34,091 nucleotides of DNA from assembly GCA_965603365.1 (NCBI GenBank), contig CBFDCR010000060.1:1-34091 (forward strand), in the 5' to 3' direction. The DNA is from JAHELQ01 sp965603365 (GTDB lineage: Bacteria; Acidobacteriota; Aminicenantia; UBA2199). A program made the translations under genes and the position numbers. Below are positions 16,047-25,061 of the stretch, piece by piece (position 1 is the stretch's first letter; each line of letters begins with the position of its first letter). The notes beneath the pieces are model-generated. The model was not told where the DNA came from and made no database searches. It saw only the letters and a program-made list of their open reading frames with translations.

Positions 16047-17481
16047 CAGTTTCTGGTTTCACCTGAGAATGGGAAACCAGGTATATGAACAGGGCCGCCG
16101 GGAAAACGCGGACCGGTTAGCTTATTCGCCGGAAGGGCGTGATATATCCGCCTATCCGCCGCTGCTTCATTACGCCTTCGGTTATTTGTGCAAATTGTTA
16201 AAGGGATTAAAGATCAGGGTATCTTGCTTTCAACTGGCGCTTCGTTTCGGATTACTGGTAACCGCGGCGGCGGCAGCCAGTGCAGCCTACCTGTTTGATA
16301 TTCCGGTGCTGATGACCCTGCTGGTATTCTTCAGCACCCCCATCATCTTTTTTAGAATACTTTATTATGGATTCAGAGGAGAACTGCTAAGTTTCATGTG
16401 TTTTCCCCTCTGGCTAGCCACCCTGCTGAAAGAGGAGTGGGGATTCATGGCAGGGCCTGTCTTTTTATTCATGATTTTCGCCTCTAAGACCGCCTGCGCC
16501 GTGATGGAAGCCGCCCTCTACCTGATGCCCCCGGTGCTTGTGTGGAACCCCCACTTGTACCCGGCATTCCTTTCCCTCAGTTTGGCCGGCCTGGGCCTGC
16601 TGGTATATTACAGGCAAAAAAAACAGGAATGGTACTTCCCCCTGCTCAATGCCCTCATAGGCCTGTTCATCAAACAACCCCGCCAGCGTTACCCGCTGCT
16701 CCACAACAACCGGTTGACCACTGAAGAAGAAAAATCCGTCACCCCGCGGTATTTTTTTTTTCTTTTACCCTGCTTAGCCCTGCTCATATGCTGTCCCTTC
16801 ATCACCGGGTTCCCCGGGGCTCACCTGGGGCTGCTGCTCTTTTGGGGCTATTTTTTGCTGCTCTCCCTGCTGAGTAAACGATATATGATATACCAGGCCA
16901 TCCTGCTGGACATTCTGTTCATCCGGTTGGTCACACACTTGCCGGCCCCCGGCCTCCGATTTATTCTTATGGGCTTGATTCTTGGTCTGAACTTGTTTTT
17001 TATGCTTTACCTTTACCGGAAAAAACGGGGGAAAAGGATCGGTATCTACCAGGCCCTGGATTGGATTGGGCAACATGTTAAAAAAAGCGATAACCGGTCC
17101 GGTCTTCCGCCCCTCATCATTTCCTGGTGGAATCACGGTCATATTATTTCGGGATACAAAGGCTACCGGAATTTCTGGGATTCTTACTTTCCGGGTACTG
17201 CCGCGGTTTTGAAAAAGGAAGAAATTTTTGATGAGATTATCGGCGGAACTTCCGGGGGGTTGTCCTTTTGCAAGGGGCATGACCTGGAGTTGGCTGTGCT
17301 GCCGCGGTTTCGCTGCCGGCATCTATCCCTCCGGCACCGCATCCTGTGGGAAAGTGATGGCATTACCGTGGTTTTACTTTATGCTGCCTTCGACGGCCAT
17401 AAGTCCATGTGGCGGGATTTCTACCAATTTTCCAAACCCAACATTCCATCATTCCAATCAATTGTGAGCGCAGCGAACTAA
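16027..17481 (+). CDS. STT3/AglB-like membrane glycosyltransferase, N-terminally short
   Basis: 484 residues with about nine to eleven hydrophobic segments between residues 60 and 335, then a soluble C-terminal part. DDSFWFHLRMG at 6-16 followed by DISAYPPLLHY matches the first luminal loop of archaeal/bacterial oligosaccharyltransferase STT3 (DDxxYHxR, then xWPPL). SWWNHGH at 366-372 stands where STT3 has the WWDYG substrate motif. Unlike STT3, no membrane helix precedes the DD motif; the start lies at the motif itself and the upstream DNA is occupied by the deacetylase-like gene. It is also shorter than usual. It may transfer a lipid-linked sugar to a peptide, or be a divergent GT-C enzyme. 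Confidence in the fold is fair, in the activity low. Confidence 0.6.
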   Translation: MVYPPDDSFWFHLRMGNQVYEQGRRENADRLAYSPEGRDISAYPPLLHYAFGYLCKLLKGLKIRVSCFQLALRFGLLVTAAAAASAAYLFDIPVLMTLLVFFSTPIIFFRILYYGFRGELLSFMCFPLWLATLLKEEWGFMAGPVFLFMIFASKTACAVMEAALYLMPPVLVWNPHLYPAFLSLSLAGLGLLVYYRQKKQEWYFPLLNALIGLFIKQPRQRYPLLHNNRLTTEEEKSVTPRYFFFLLPCLALLICCPFITGFPGAHLGLLLFWGYFLLLSLLSKRYMIYQAILLDILFIRLVTHLPAPGLRFILMGLILGLNLFFMLYLYRKKRGKRIGIYQALDWIGQHVKKSDNRSGLPPLIISWWNHGHIISGYKGYRNFWDSYFPGTAAVLKKEEIFDEIIGGTSGGLSFCKGHDLELAVLPRFRCRHLSLRHRILWESDGITVVLLYAAFDGHKSMWRDFYQFSKPNIPSFQSIVSAAN

Positions 17482-17506
17482 GTTCTAATTGCAAAGAGAA
17501 AAACAA

Positions 17507-19009
17507 ATGGATGATAAAAATATTGTGAATATTGGTCAAGAAAAGCAGCCGGCAATTTTTTCAACCCCCAGGTTTACGTTTCCTTTTTCCCTTGTGGGGA
17601 GACCGCTTCAAGACCTTGGCCGTAAGCCGGTTTCTGAGATTCAATGGGACAGGTATGTTTACACCAACCGCGATTGTATTATCCGGGATGAATTTTTTGG
17701 TGCCATCGTGTACAAAGATGTGGGGGCCGATGAGGGCAAATTTGGGTATATACGGTATATCAATCGCACCGGGCGGGAAATCCTGCGTTGGTGTGACGGG
17801 ACCCGCACGGTCCGGCAATTGACGGGAGAGGCGGCCCGGCACCTGGAAATAACGCCTGAAGAATGTGCCCACTATATCTCCCAATGCACCAGCGCCGGGA
17901 TTATCGACCTGTACGACGCCAGGCAGCAGGAAACCGGGGAAACCGTTCACCCACCGTTATCTTCACCTTCACTGCACCGGTTATTTGCCCCGCTGAGGTT
18001 GTACGTCAACATCACCAAGCGGTGCAACATGAATTGTACCCACTGCTATGCCAAACTGGATGAAAAAACCATAGAACTGGACCGGAACACGATTGACAAA
18101 GTCACCGGAGAAATTGAGAAATTAAAGATACCCAGTGTAGTGTTGATCGGTGGAGAGCCGCTGTTGGCCAAGGATTTCCCCGGTATTGTCAAAAACATGC
18201 GACAGCGAAAAATCTCTTGCTTCACAGCTACCAATGGATTGGCATTAAATGCCGATTATATTCGCCGGTTATTGGATGCGGGGTTAAGGGTGATTGCCAT
18301 AAGCGTTGACGGCCCCAATGCCCCAAAAAACAACAAAATACGGGGCAAGGGCATGTTTGAACGAACCGTGGCCAATATACGAAAAAGCGTGGAAATGGGA
18401 TTGGATGTCAGTGTCAGCATCACACTGACCGAGGAAACCATTGAAGATATCGATGAATTTGTGCAATTGGGGATGGACAACGGCGTGTGTGATTTTCACA
18501 TCATGCTGTTCGCTCCGGTGGGACGGGGAGAAGGTTTATTCTCAAAAGTACCCCAATTGCCCCGGGTATTCAAACTTAAGGAAAAATTACAATTCTATAT
18601 GTCCGCTTACCCGGGGATTACCTTTAACTGTACGGGCATTACTCACAATCGTCTTTTACGGGAGTGGCACCAACGTTTTAGCGGCAGCAGTATTGCCCGT
18701 TATATTTATTCCGGCTGTGAAGCGGGACGGTTCCGTTATGAAGTGGGATTTGACGGGTCGTATATCCCCTGTGTATTATTGGATTACAATGCGTTTCGCG
18801 TCGGGCATGTGAAAAACATCAGTTTGAAAGAATCATGGGACCGCCTGCCCCACATGCAGCAGGAGACGCGGTTTAATGACAGGCAACTGCAAGGGCGGTG
18901 CCGGGGCTGTGACGTATACGTGGAATGTCTCGGCGGATGCCGGGGGATTGCCTATGCCCGCTATAAAGACCTCCACCACCCGGACCCCACCTGCAGCTTA
19001 CGGCGATAG
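17507..19009 (+). CDS. PqqD-like domain fused to radical-SAM/SPASM enzyme (D)
   Basis: About 500 residues from the ATG at 17507; a TTG at 17489 in frame is the alternative. Residues about 70-140 form a PqqD-like winged helix (INRTGREILRWCDGTRTVRQ, then EITPEECAHYISQC and AGIIDLY). This is the RiPP recognition element that binds leader peptides. The radical-SAM motif CNMNCTHC follows (C173, C177, C180), with VLIGGEPL. The SPASM region has SGCEAGRFR, YIPCVLLD, GRCRGCDVYVECLGGC and PTCSLRR. A fused PqqD-like domain is a strong sign that the substrate is a ribosomal peptide. It lies 25 nt after the STT3-like gene and 8 nt before the PHP gene. Confidence 0.9.
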   Translation: MDDKNIVNIGQEKQPAIFSTPRFTFPFSLVGRPLQDLGRKPVSEIQWDRYVYTNRDCIIRDEFFGAIVYKDVGADEGKFGYIRYINRTGREILRWCDGTRTVRQLTGEAARHLEITPEECAHYISQCTSAGIIDLYDARQQETGETVHPPLSSPSLHRLFAPLRLYVNITKRCNMNCTHCYAKLDEKTIELDRNTIDKVTGEIEKLKIPSVVLIGGEPLLAKDFPGIVKNMRQRKISCFTATNGLALNADYIRRLLDAGLRVIAISVDGPNAPKNNKIRGKGMFERTVANIRKSVEMGLDVSVSITLTEETIEDIDEFVQLGMDNGVCDFHIMLFAPVGRGEGLFSKVPQLPRVFKLKEKLQFYMSAYPGITFNCTGITHNRLLREWHQRFSGSSIARYIYSGCEAGRFRYEVGFDGSYIPCVLLDYNAFRVGHVKNISLKESWDRLPHMQQETRFNDRQLQGRCRGCDVYVECLGGCRGIAYARYKDLHHPDPTCSLRR

Positions 19010-19017
19010 GAGTTGGC

Positions 19018-19824
19018 ATGACGGGAGAATTTCCTTACGATTACCATGTTCATTCCTGCTATTCTTTTGACTCGCAGTCAAAGCCCGGGGATATTATCCG
19101 GAAAGCCAGGGAAAAATCCTTGATGGAAATAGCCGTTACCGATCACTGCTTCCGCCTGGAGGACCTGGAAGGATTGGTCATCCGTTCCGCCCATCTGGAC
19201 CGGTTAAAAAAAGAGTACACCGGCCTATTGGTGGGGACGGAATTATCCATTGAGGTACCTTTTATAATGGAGGCGTTAAAGCGGGGAATTTTTGCTCCCC
19301 TGGATATAGTAATCGCAGGCTTCCATGGTTTTCAAACCTTTAAACTCTACCCGGAATTTGACGAAAACGGCATGTGCAATAGAAATTTTTCCGGGCTATG
19401 CCGGGAAATAGGGATGACTCACTTGATGGACGACTATTTTAAAACCTTAATCACCGCTGTTGAAACCGGAAACGTTGATGTTATTGCCCATCCATTTGAT
19501 TTATTTTATTTTGCCGATTTCTTAAATGAGGACTTACTGGGGCGGTCAGGGCCATGGCTGGACACATGTGCCGAACATCAGGTGATGATTGAATTGAACG
19601 CGCCGTTCCTGGCAGGTTGGAAAATCAAGGGCATGGATAACCGGGAGAAACAAAAATTAATCGATTTTTATGTTGAATTTATCGATAAATGTAAGCAATT
19701 CCATCTGCTGTTTTCCATAGGCAGCGATGCCCATTACCTGGATGGAATTGGAGATTTTAGGGGTCTTCAGCCCTTTTTGGCGGACATCGGCCCTGAATTC
19801 GTAGGGAGGAATCCAAAAAAATAA
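19018..19824 (+). CDS. PHP-domain metal-dependent phosphoesterase
   Basis: 268 residues. PHP fold with the full metal set: DYHVHS (H10, H12), VTDHC (H43), GTELS (Glu), VIAHPFD and IGSDAHYLD. It looks like the histidinol-phosphatase/HisJ branch, but it sits in no histidine operon. The ATG at 19018 has AGGAG 6 nt upstream. The gene next door encodes a HIT hydrolase, so this pair may act on phosphorylated or nucleotidylated intermediates (inference). Confidence 0.87.
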   Translation: MTGEFPYDYHVHSCYSFDSQSKPGDIIRKAREKSLMEIAVTDHCFRLEDLEGLVIRSAHLDRLKKEYTGLLVGTELSIEVPFIMEALKRGIFAPLDIVIAGFHGFQTFKLYPEFDENGMCNRNFSGLCREIGMTHLMDDYFKTLITAVETGNVDVIAHPFDLFYFADFLNEDLLGRSGPWLDTCAEHQVMIELNAPFLAGWKIKGMDNREKQKLIDFYVEFIDKCKQFHLLFSIGSDAHYLDGIGDFRGLQPFLADIGPEFVGRNPKK

Positions 19825-19863
19825 TAATAAATTTCAGGAACTATTGGTTAAAAGGAGAAGAGA

Positions 19864-20310
19864 ATGAAAAAGTGCATTTTTTGCAGTTCGGTTATTGCTA
19901 ACCCGGAAGCATTGATCATTACAATGAATGAGCAGGTGGTGGTGTTTTTAGACAAGTTTCCTCGGACGCGGGGTCATTTACTGGTGGCACCGGCTCAACA
20001 TTTCCAGGATTTTTATTCAATCCCCCCGGAAACCCGGACCGCGGTTTTTGATCATGTGGGACGTTTCTGCGATGTTTTAAAAGCCTACGGTGCCAAAGGC
20101 ATCAATATCGGCTCCAATATCGGTGAAGTGGCCGGCCAGCAGGTGCCGCACTTTCATATCCATGTGATCCCCAGGTATGAAAAAGATGACGCGGTGGAAA
20201 TCGAACCCGCCTTTGTTAACACACCGTGGCGGCAAAAATCACTCTCCCTCCCGGATGAAGAGATGCGGCAGGTTTGTAATGAAATCAGCCGTCTGCACCG
20301 GGAATTGTAA
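19864..20310 (+). CDS. HIT-family hydrolase
   Basis: 148 residues. A histidine-triad protein: zinc-type CIFC at 4-7, FPRTRGHLLVAP for the nucleotide pocket, GSNIGEVAGQQVPHFHIHV with H96, H98 and H100 (H98 or its neighbour forms the covalent nucleotide intermediate), then IPRY. HIT enzymes cleave nucleotide phosphoramidates and dinucleotides such as AMP-lysine or Ap4A. AAAAGGAGAAG precedes the ATG. In some microcin C-type clusters a HIT protein gives self-immunity by hydrolysing the peptide-nucleotide; with a nucleotidyltransferase in the same cluster this role is possible but unproven. Confidence 0.92.
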   Translation: MKKCIFCSSVIANPEALIITMNEQVVVFLDKFPRTRGHLLVAPAQHFQDFYSIPPETRTAVFDHVGRFCDVLKAYGAKGINIGSNIGEVAGQQVPHFHIHVIPRYEKDDAVEIEPAFVNTPWRQKSLSLPDEEMRQVCNEISRLHREL

Positions 20311-20343
20311 CATGTACACGGTTAAACTGAGAAGAGGTGGTCC

Positions 20344-21618
20344 ATGAACACACTTTTTAAGAAGTATTTATCCCACATCGCGCCGCAATATGCAGCAGAG
20401 CTCTGGCCGCCGGTTATCCAAAAAGGGAAAGGCATCTACCTGGAAGATGTAGAGGGACGCACCTACCTGGATATGGACTGCGGCTGGGGAGCATTGGGAT
20501 GGGGACACGCCCATCCGGATATTGCCGGGGTCACCCATACCGCGGTGGACACCCTGGAACATGCCATTCCCCCCACGCTCTCCATGGTTCAACTCACCGA
20601 GAAACTAGCCGCGTTGTTAAAACCCCATGATTTAAACAAATTCTTTTTTGGCACGTCCGGCAGCGAATCGGTGGAACATGCTATTCTCCTGGCCCTGGCC
20701 CATTATCCCCAGAAAGATACCCTTTGTATATTGGACCGGGCCTATCACGGCAGTTCTATCTCGTTGCTTAATGTTAGCTTTAAAGTGCACCCCCTGGCCC
20801 GTTATTCCGCGTTAAAAACAGTGGAGATAAAATCCCCCTACTGCTTTCGCTGCCCCTTTAATAAATCCAAGCAGACCTGCGGTATGGAATGCGCGGACCA
20901 TGCGGAAGCACTCCTCCGGGAAAACCACGAAAAAATAGCCTCTCTTTTGATCGAACCTGTATTGGGAAGGGAGTGTATCCCCTTACCCCAGGGGTATTTA
21001 AAGCGGGTGGCCAACACCTGCAAGGAATTGGGGATTGGCTTGACAGTGGATGAAATCAAAACCGGCACCGGTCGAAGCGGGACCATTTTTGCCTTTGAGC
21101 AGGAAGGGGTCTCACCCGATATCGTGTGCATGGGGAAATCCCTGTCCAACGGATTCCCCCTGTCTCTGGCGGCCTTCAGCGGAAGCGTATGTCCCCGCGA
21201 CTTTCTGACCAACTATATCTTACTGCAAACCACCTATTCCGGCCACACCATGGCCTGCGCCCGCGCTAATAAAGTCCTGGAACTGCTGCAAAAGAAAGAC
21301 TTCCTTAAAAACGTGCGGGAAAACAGCCGCTATTTATTAACCCAACTGAACTCCCTGATGGAGAAAAACGAAAATGTAGGGGAGGTGCGGGGAAAAGGCA
21401 TGCTCTTTGCCATTGAATTCGTCAGGAACAAAGAAGAAAAGAAACCCTCCACCACATCTCTATATCAATTCCTTAACGCTGCCCTGGAAAATGGTATCTT
21501 TTTCGCCTCCGTGTTTCAAAACACCCTGGTTTTCGCACCACCCCTGGTCATCACCAGGGAAGAGATGGATAATTTCCTGGACAGGGTGGAACATATTAAT
21601 AAAACATTGTTTGCCTGA
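20344..21618 (+). CDS. Class III PLP-dependent aminotransferase
   Basis: 424 residues, the normal length. PLP-fold motifs: FFGTSGSESVEHAI, DRAYHGSSISLL, LTVDEIKTGTGRSG with the cofactor-binding Asp, and GKSLSNGFPLS with Schiff-base K265. An insert with CFRCPF and CGMEC is seen in several archaeal and clostridial 4-aminobutyrate-type members. It moves an amino group between an omega-amino or alpha-amino donor and a keto acid or aldehyde. GAGGTGG precedes the ATG. In the cluster it could make an unusual amino acid or amine, or act on an aldehyde formed by the radical enzymes (inference). Confidence 0.92.
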   Translation: MNTLFKKYLSHIAPQYAAELWPPVIQKGKGIYLEDVEGRTYLDMDCGWGALGWGHAHPDIAGVTHTAVDTLEHAIPPTLSMVQLTEKLAALLKPHDLNKFFFGTSGSESVEHAILLALAHYPQKDTLCILDRAYHGSSISLLNVSFKVHPLARYSALKTVEIKSPYCFRCPFNKSKQTCGMECADHAEALLRENHEKIASLLIEPVLGRECIPLPQGYLKRVANTCKELGIGLTVDEIKTGTGRSGTIFAFEQEGVSPDIVCMGKSLSNGFPLSLAAFSGSVCPRDFLTNYILLQTTYSGHTMACARANKVLELLQKKDFLKNVRENSRYLLTQLNSLMEKNENVGEVRGKGMLFAIEFVRNKEEKKPSTTSLYQFLNAALENGIFFASVFQNTLVFAPPLVITREEMDNFLDRVEHINKTLFA

Positions 21619-21637
21619 AAAAAGACGAGGTGATCCC

Positions 21638-23011
21638 ATGGTAACATTTGAAGTGGACTGGCACAACATACCGGTCCCCCCGGAAAATATTTTTGATTAT
21701 TACCGAAGCAAACAAAATATGATCTCCCGGATTTTACAGGACCAATCATTTTCTTTAAACGATATGATTGATATCGATGAAGAAAATCAGTTTAAAATCG
21801 TAAACCTCAATGGGGCCCGTGACCTGCGCTTAAAAGACGGTGAAGTTCTTCAACTTACGGATGTCCGGCTGGTGGGCTGCAGTTATTTCCGGTTGTACGG
21901 CCAGTTTGATATTGTCAAGAAAAAGAAACCCGCCGCAGACGTCAATCCCCCCGAACCTCCCCCTTCCTATCGCAAGATATCGTCAGCAGGACAAACATCC
22001 CTTGCACCGGTGCTGGCCATATGGACCGTGACCAACCGGTGTAACCTGGACTGTTCCCACTGCTACTATTACGGTCCCAATATTTCTCATACGGAAGAAT
22101 TGGATACGGAAAACGCGCTGCGGGTCATCCATCACCTCGGGGGCAGTTCCCTTCGCTACCTCTCTTTTTCAGGTGGAGAACCGCTGGTCAGGAATGACAT
22201 ACTGCCATTAATGGTGGCAGCCAGGGAAGCGGGCCTCAAGATTATCCTGGACACCAATGCCACCCTCATCACCAGCGATATGGCATTAAAACTGGCAGAG
22301 ATCGGTATAACCGCTGTTATCGGGAGCCTTGACGGAAATCGCCGGGTACACGAATCCTTCAGGGGTAACGGAACCTTTGACCGGGTGCTTGAGGCCGTAA
22401 ATGCCTGTCGAGAACAGGATATTTACGTGGCCATTAATACCGTGGTCAATCGTGAGAATATCGGCACGCTGGAAGAGATCGCACAAATATGCAGCCAGGC
22501 AGGGGTAAATGTGTTAAAATACGAAAACATTTTACCGGCCGGCCGGGCCCATTCCAACACACAATTATTGATTGCAGATGATGGCACGGGCATGGAAATA
22601 TATCGAAAAATCGACAGCATCCGGGAAGCTTATGGTACCCACCTGCCCATCATCAGCCCGGTGGCATCGGAGGCTTTTTTACGGGATTATTCCTTCAGGT
22701 GCCTATCGGGTAAAAGTTTTATTAGTATCAGCTCCAATGGGAACATTGCCCCCTGTCCGTCACTTTGTTTCATATATGAGCACATGGGGGATGAATATTC
22801 CCTGGTAAAGCATTGGTTAAGTGATATGATTCAAAGGGTGGATTTTAGGCCCGCTGCCCAACTCCCCCGGCTGTGCCAAACCTGTATCTATGGTGAGGCT
22901 TGTTTGAGCGGCTGCATGACCCGCTCTTACTATTATAATCACAATATGCTGAGCGTCGATCCCCTGTGCATTGAAAAAAGACGGCAAGCGCCCCCCAAAT
23001 CTATCACCTAA
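21638..23011 (+). CDS. Radical-SAM/SPASM enzyme with novel N-terminal domain (E)
   Basis: 457 residues from the ATG at 21638, which follows ACGAGGTGAT; the frame is open further upstream, but that part lies inside the aminotransferase gene and looks like shadow sequence. Residues 1-95 form a domain I do not recognise, ending in a Pro-rich linker. The radical-SAM motif is CNLDCSHC (C135, C139, C142), then SFSGGEPLV. SPASM region: FRCLSGKSFIS, APCPSLCF, CQTCIYGEACLSGC and DPLC. The N-terminal domain may do the leader-binding job of a PqqD-like domain. It is the last gene before the transporter block. Confidence 0.87.
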   Translation: MVTFEVDWHNIPVPPENIFDYYRSKQNMISRILQDQSFSLNDMIDIDEENQFKIVNLNGARDLRLKDGEVLQLTDVRLVGCSYFRLYGQFDIVKKKKPAADVNPPEPPPSYRKISSAGQTSLAPVLAIWTVTNRCNLDCSHCYYYGPNISHTEELDTENALRVIHHLGGSSLRYLSFSGGEPLVRNDILPLMVAAREAGLKIILDTNATLITSDMALKLAEIGITAVIGSLDGNRRVHESFRGNGTFDRVLEAVNACREQDIYVAINTVVNRENIGTLEEIAQICSQAGVNVLKYENILPAGRAHSNTQLLIADDGTGMEIYRKIDSIREAYGTHLPIISPVASEAFLRDYSFRCLSGKSFISISSNGNIAPCPSLCFIYEHMGDEYSLVKHWLSDMIQRVDFRPAAQLPRLCQTCIYGEACLSGCMTRSYYYNHNMLSVDPLCIEKRRQAPPKSIT

Positions 23012-23046
23012 ACCAGACAAGCCGGCACACAGGCTGTTGAAAGAAC

Positions 23047-25011
23047 ATGGAGGTACTACTGGAGGTTAAGGACTTAAGCCTTGACTTCTTTACGCAGCAA
23101 GGGGCCGTAAGAGCGCTTAATGGGATATCTTACCGGTTAGCGGTGGGAGAACGGGTTGGTCTCATCGGGGAAACCGGCAGTGGGAAAACCGCCAGCGCCC
23201 TATCCATCCTGGGATTGATCCCCGGAACCATTTGCCGTGTGGTAAAAGGTCAAGCCCTATTTGCGGGGCAGGATCTGTTAAAGCTGGGTGAAAAAGAATT
23301 GAGACATATAAGGGGCGGTAAAATCGGTTTTGTATTCCAGGAACCCTTATCCGCGCTTAATCCCTTGTTAACGGTGGGCCGGCAGTTGAGGGAGATGTTA
23401 ACATTGCACTGTTCCCTGGGCGCAAAGGCGGCAAAGACAAAAAGCATTGAACTGTTAAACCGGTTTGGTATCCCCAATGCATCGGGGCGAATCCATAACT
23501 ATCCCCATCAATTCAGCGGCGGGATGCGCCAGCGGCTCATGATTGCCATTGCCATCAGCAGTAATCCGCGGTTGTTGATTTTGGATGAGCCCACCACTGC
23601 GCTTGATATTATTACCCAATGGCACATCCTGGACACCATCGAAGAATCAACCACCGGGTCCGGCGCCGCTGTACTGCTTATCACCCATGATCTCCGTTTA
23701 TTAATAAAATTTACATCCCGTGTCTATGTCATGGTGGCGGGTCAAATCGTAGAAACAGGAGGCACCTCGGGAATCATTAAAAATCCCCTGCACCCCTATA
23801 CCGTCAACCTGTTGGAACACACCCCGCGGCACCGGCTCCCCCCGGGAAATAAGATGGCGGGAATACCCGGCGGATGCGTTTATTATCAACGCTGCCCCCA
23901 CCGGTCATCCCGGTGTTCCCGGGAATCTCCCCGGCTGGAGCCGGAGGCCCCCCATCATGAGGTGGCCTGCTGGCATATGAAACACCGGGAGCATATGAAT
24001 TCTCCCGCGCTCAAGGAGACAAGTATCCCCGTAAAAAACCACCAGGACATCATGGTGGAGGTAAAGAACTTAAAAAAGTACTTTTACCAGGGATCGATGT
24101 TATCCCTCTCATCCAGGCAAAAACCTATTAAAGCAGTGGATAATGTGAGCTTTTCTATTGAGAAGGGCGAAATAATGGGCCTGGTGGGAGAAACCGGCTC
24201 CGGGAAAACCACGTTAGCCCGGTGCCTGTTATTACTCTGCCAGCCCACTTCAGGTGAAATCATTTTTGGCCGGCGCCATTTAAATCAATTGGACCGGGGC
24301 AGTATTCGCCGTATGAGGTGCAATATGCAGATTATTTTCCAGGACCCCTACAATTCACTTAATCCCAGGATGAAAATAAAGGATATCATCAGCGAACCCC
24401 TGCGCATTCACCGCCGGCTAAAACCCGGGGAAATCCGCCATCATGTTCATACCGCCCTGGAATCCGTGGGATTAAATCGGCAAATGGCCCATCGTTACGC
24501 CCATGAATTGAGCGGCGGGCAGCGGCAGCGAATCGCCATTGCCAGGGCCATCGCCCTAAAACCTGCATTTGTCATACTGGACGAACCGATCTCTCAAGTG
24601 GACTCCTATACACAAAAAAAATTAATCAATTTATTAGTGGATTTACACACCGCACTATCTTTAACATATCTCTTTATATCCCATGATCTATATACGGTAC
24701 AGTATACCAGCAGCCGGGTGGCTGTCATGTACCTGGGTAAAATTGTTGAAATCGCCCCGAAAGATGAATTTTTCTCCAGACCCTGTCATCCCTACACCAC
24801 CATCTTAATCTCAAGCATGACAGTGGATATTAACCACACCCCGGGAACAGGAAAAAATAAAGTCACAAGGACACAAAACAACCAACACGGTGAAGGGCAG
24901 GGTTGTAATTTTTTCCCCCAATGTCCGCTAAGAATAGGTAAATGCAAATGTGAGGTCCCTGAGCTTAAAGAGATAGCTCCCCGCCATTGGGTGGCCTGTC
25001 ACCTTTTATAA
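23047..25011 (+). CDS. Fused double-ATPase of a peptide ABC importer (DppD-DppF type)
   Basis: 654 residues. Two complete ATPase domains in one chain. Domain 1: Walker A GETGSGKT (41-48), FSGGMRQR (156-163), Walker B LILDEP with D180-E181. Domain 2: Walker A GETGSGKTT (381-389), LSGGQRQR (488-495), Walker B ILDEP with D512-E513. Each is followed by the oligopeptide-type C-terminal Cys motif (CPHRSSRC...VACW and CPLRIGKC...VACH), which may bind a 4Fe-4S cluster. In most systems DppD and DppF are separate proteins. It powers uptake by the two permeases encoded downstream. The ATG at 23047 lies 35 nt after the SPASM gene. Confidence 0.94.
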   Translation: MEVLLEVKDLSLDFFTQQGAVRALNGISYRLAVGERVGLIGETGSGKTASALSILGLIPGTICRVVKGQALFAGQDLLKLGEKELRHIRGGKIGFVFQEPLSALNPLLTVGRQLREMLTLHCSLGAKAAKTKSIELLNRFGIPNASGRIHNYPHQFSGGMRQRLMIAIAISSNPRLLILDEPTTALDIITQWHILDTIEESTTGSGAAVLLITHDLRLLIKFTSRVYVMVAGQIVETGGTSGIIKNPLHPYTVNLLEHTPRHRLPPGNKMAGIPGGCVYYQRCPHRSSRCSRESPRLEPEAPHHEVACWHMKHREHMNSPALKETSIPVKNHQDIMVEVKNLKKYFYQGSMLSLSSRQKPIKAVDNVSFSIEKGEIMGLVGETGSGKTTLARCLLLLCQPTSGEIIFGRRHLNQLDRGSIRRMRCNMQIIFQDPYNSLNPRMKIKDIISEPLRIHRRLKPGEIRHHVHTALESVGLNRQMAHRYAHELSGGQRQRIAIARAIALKPAFVILDEPISQVDSYTQKKLINLLVDLHTALSLTYLFISHDLYTVQYTSSRVAVMYLGKIVEIAPKDEFFSRPCHPYTTILISSMTVDINHTPGTGKNKVTRTQNNQHGEGQGCNFFPQCPLRIGKCKCEVPELKEIAPRHWVACHLL

Positions 25012-25061
25012 ACGTCATATGATGGTATTTGGAGAGTAATCTCCCGGGTAAGATAACAATC

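Noticed and set aside
15173..17322. Reverse-strand frames opposite the deacetylase-like and STT3-like genes
   Set aside because: They mirror conserved forward coding regions and carry no family motifs or ribosome sites.
7496..23011. A PQQ or mycofactocin biosynthesis cluster
   Set aside because: A PqqD-like domain and SPASM enzymes are present, but there is no PqqA- or MftA-like precursor (Glu/Tyr or Val-Tyr ending) and no PqqB/C or MftA-F partners.
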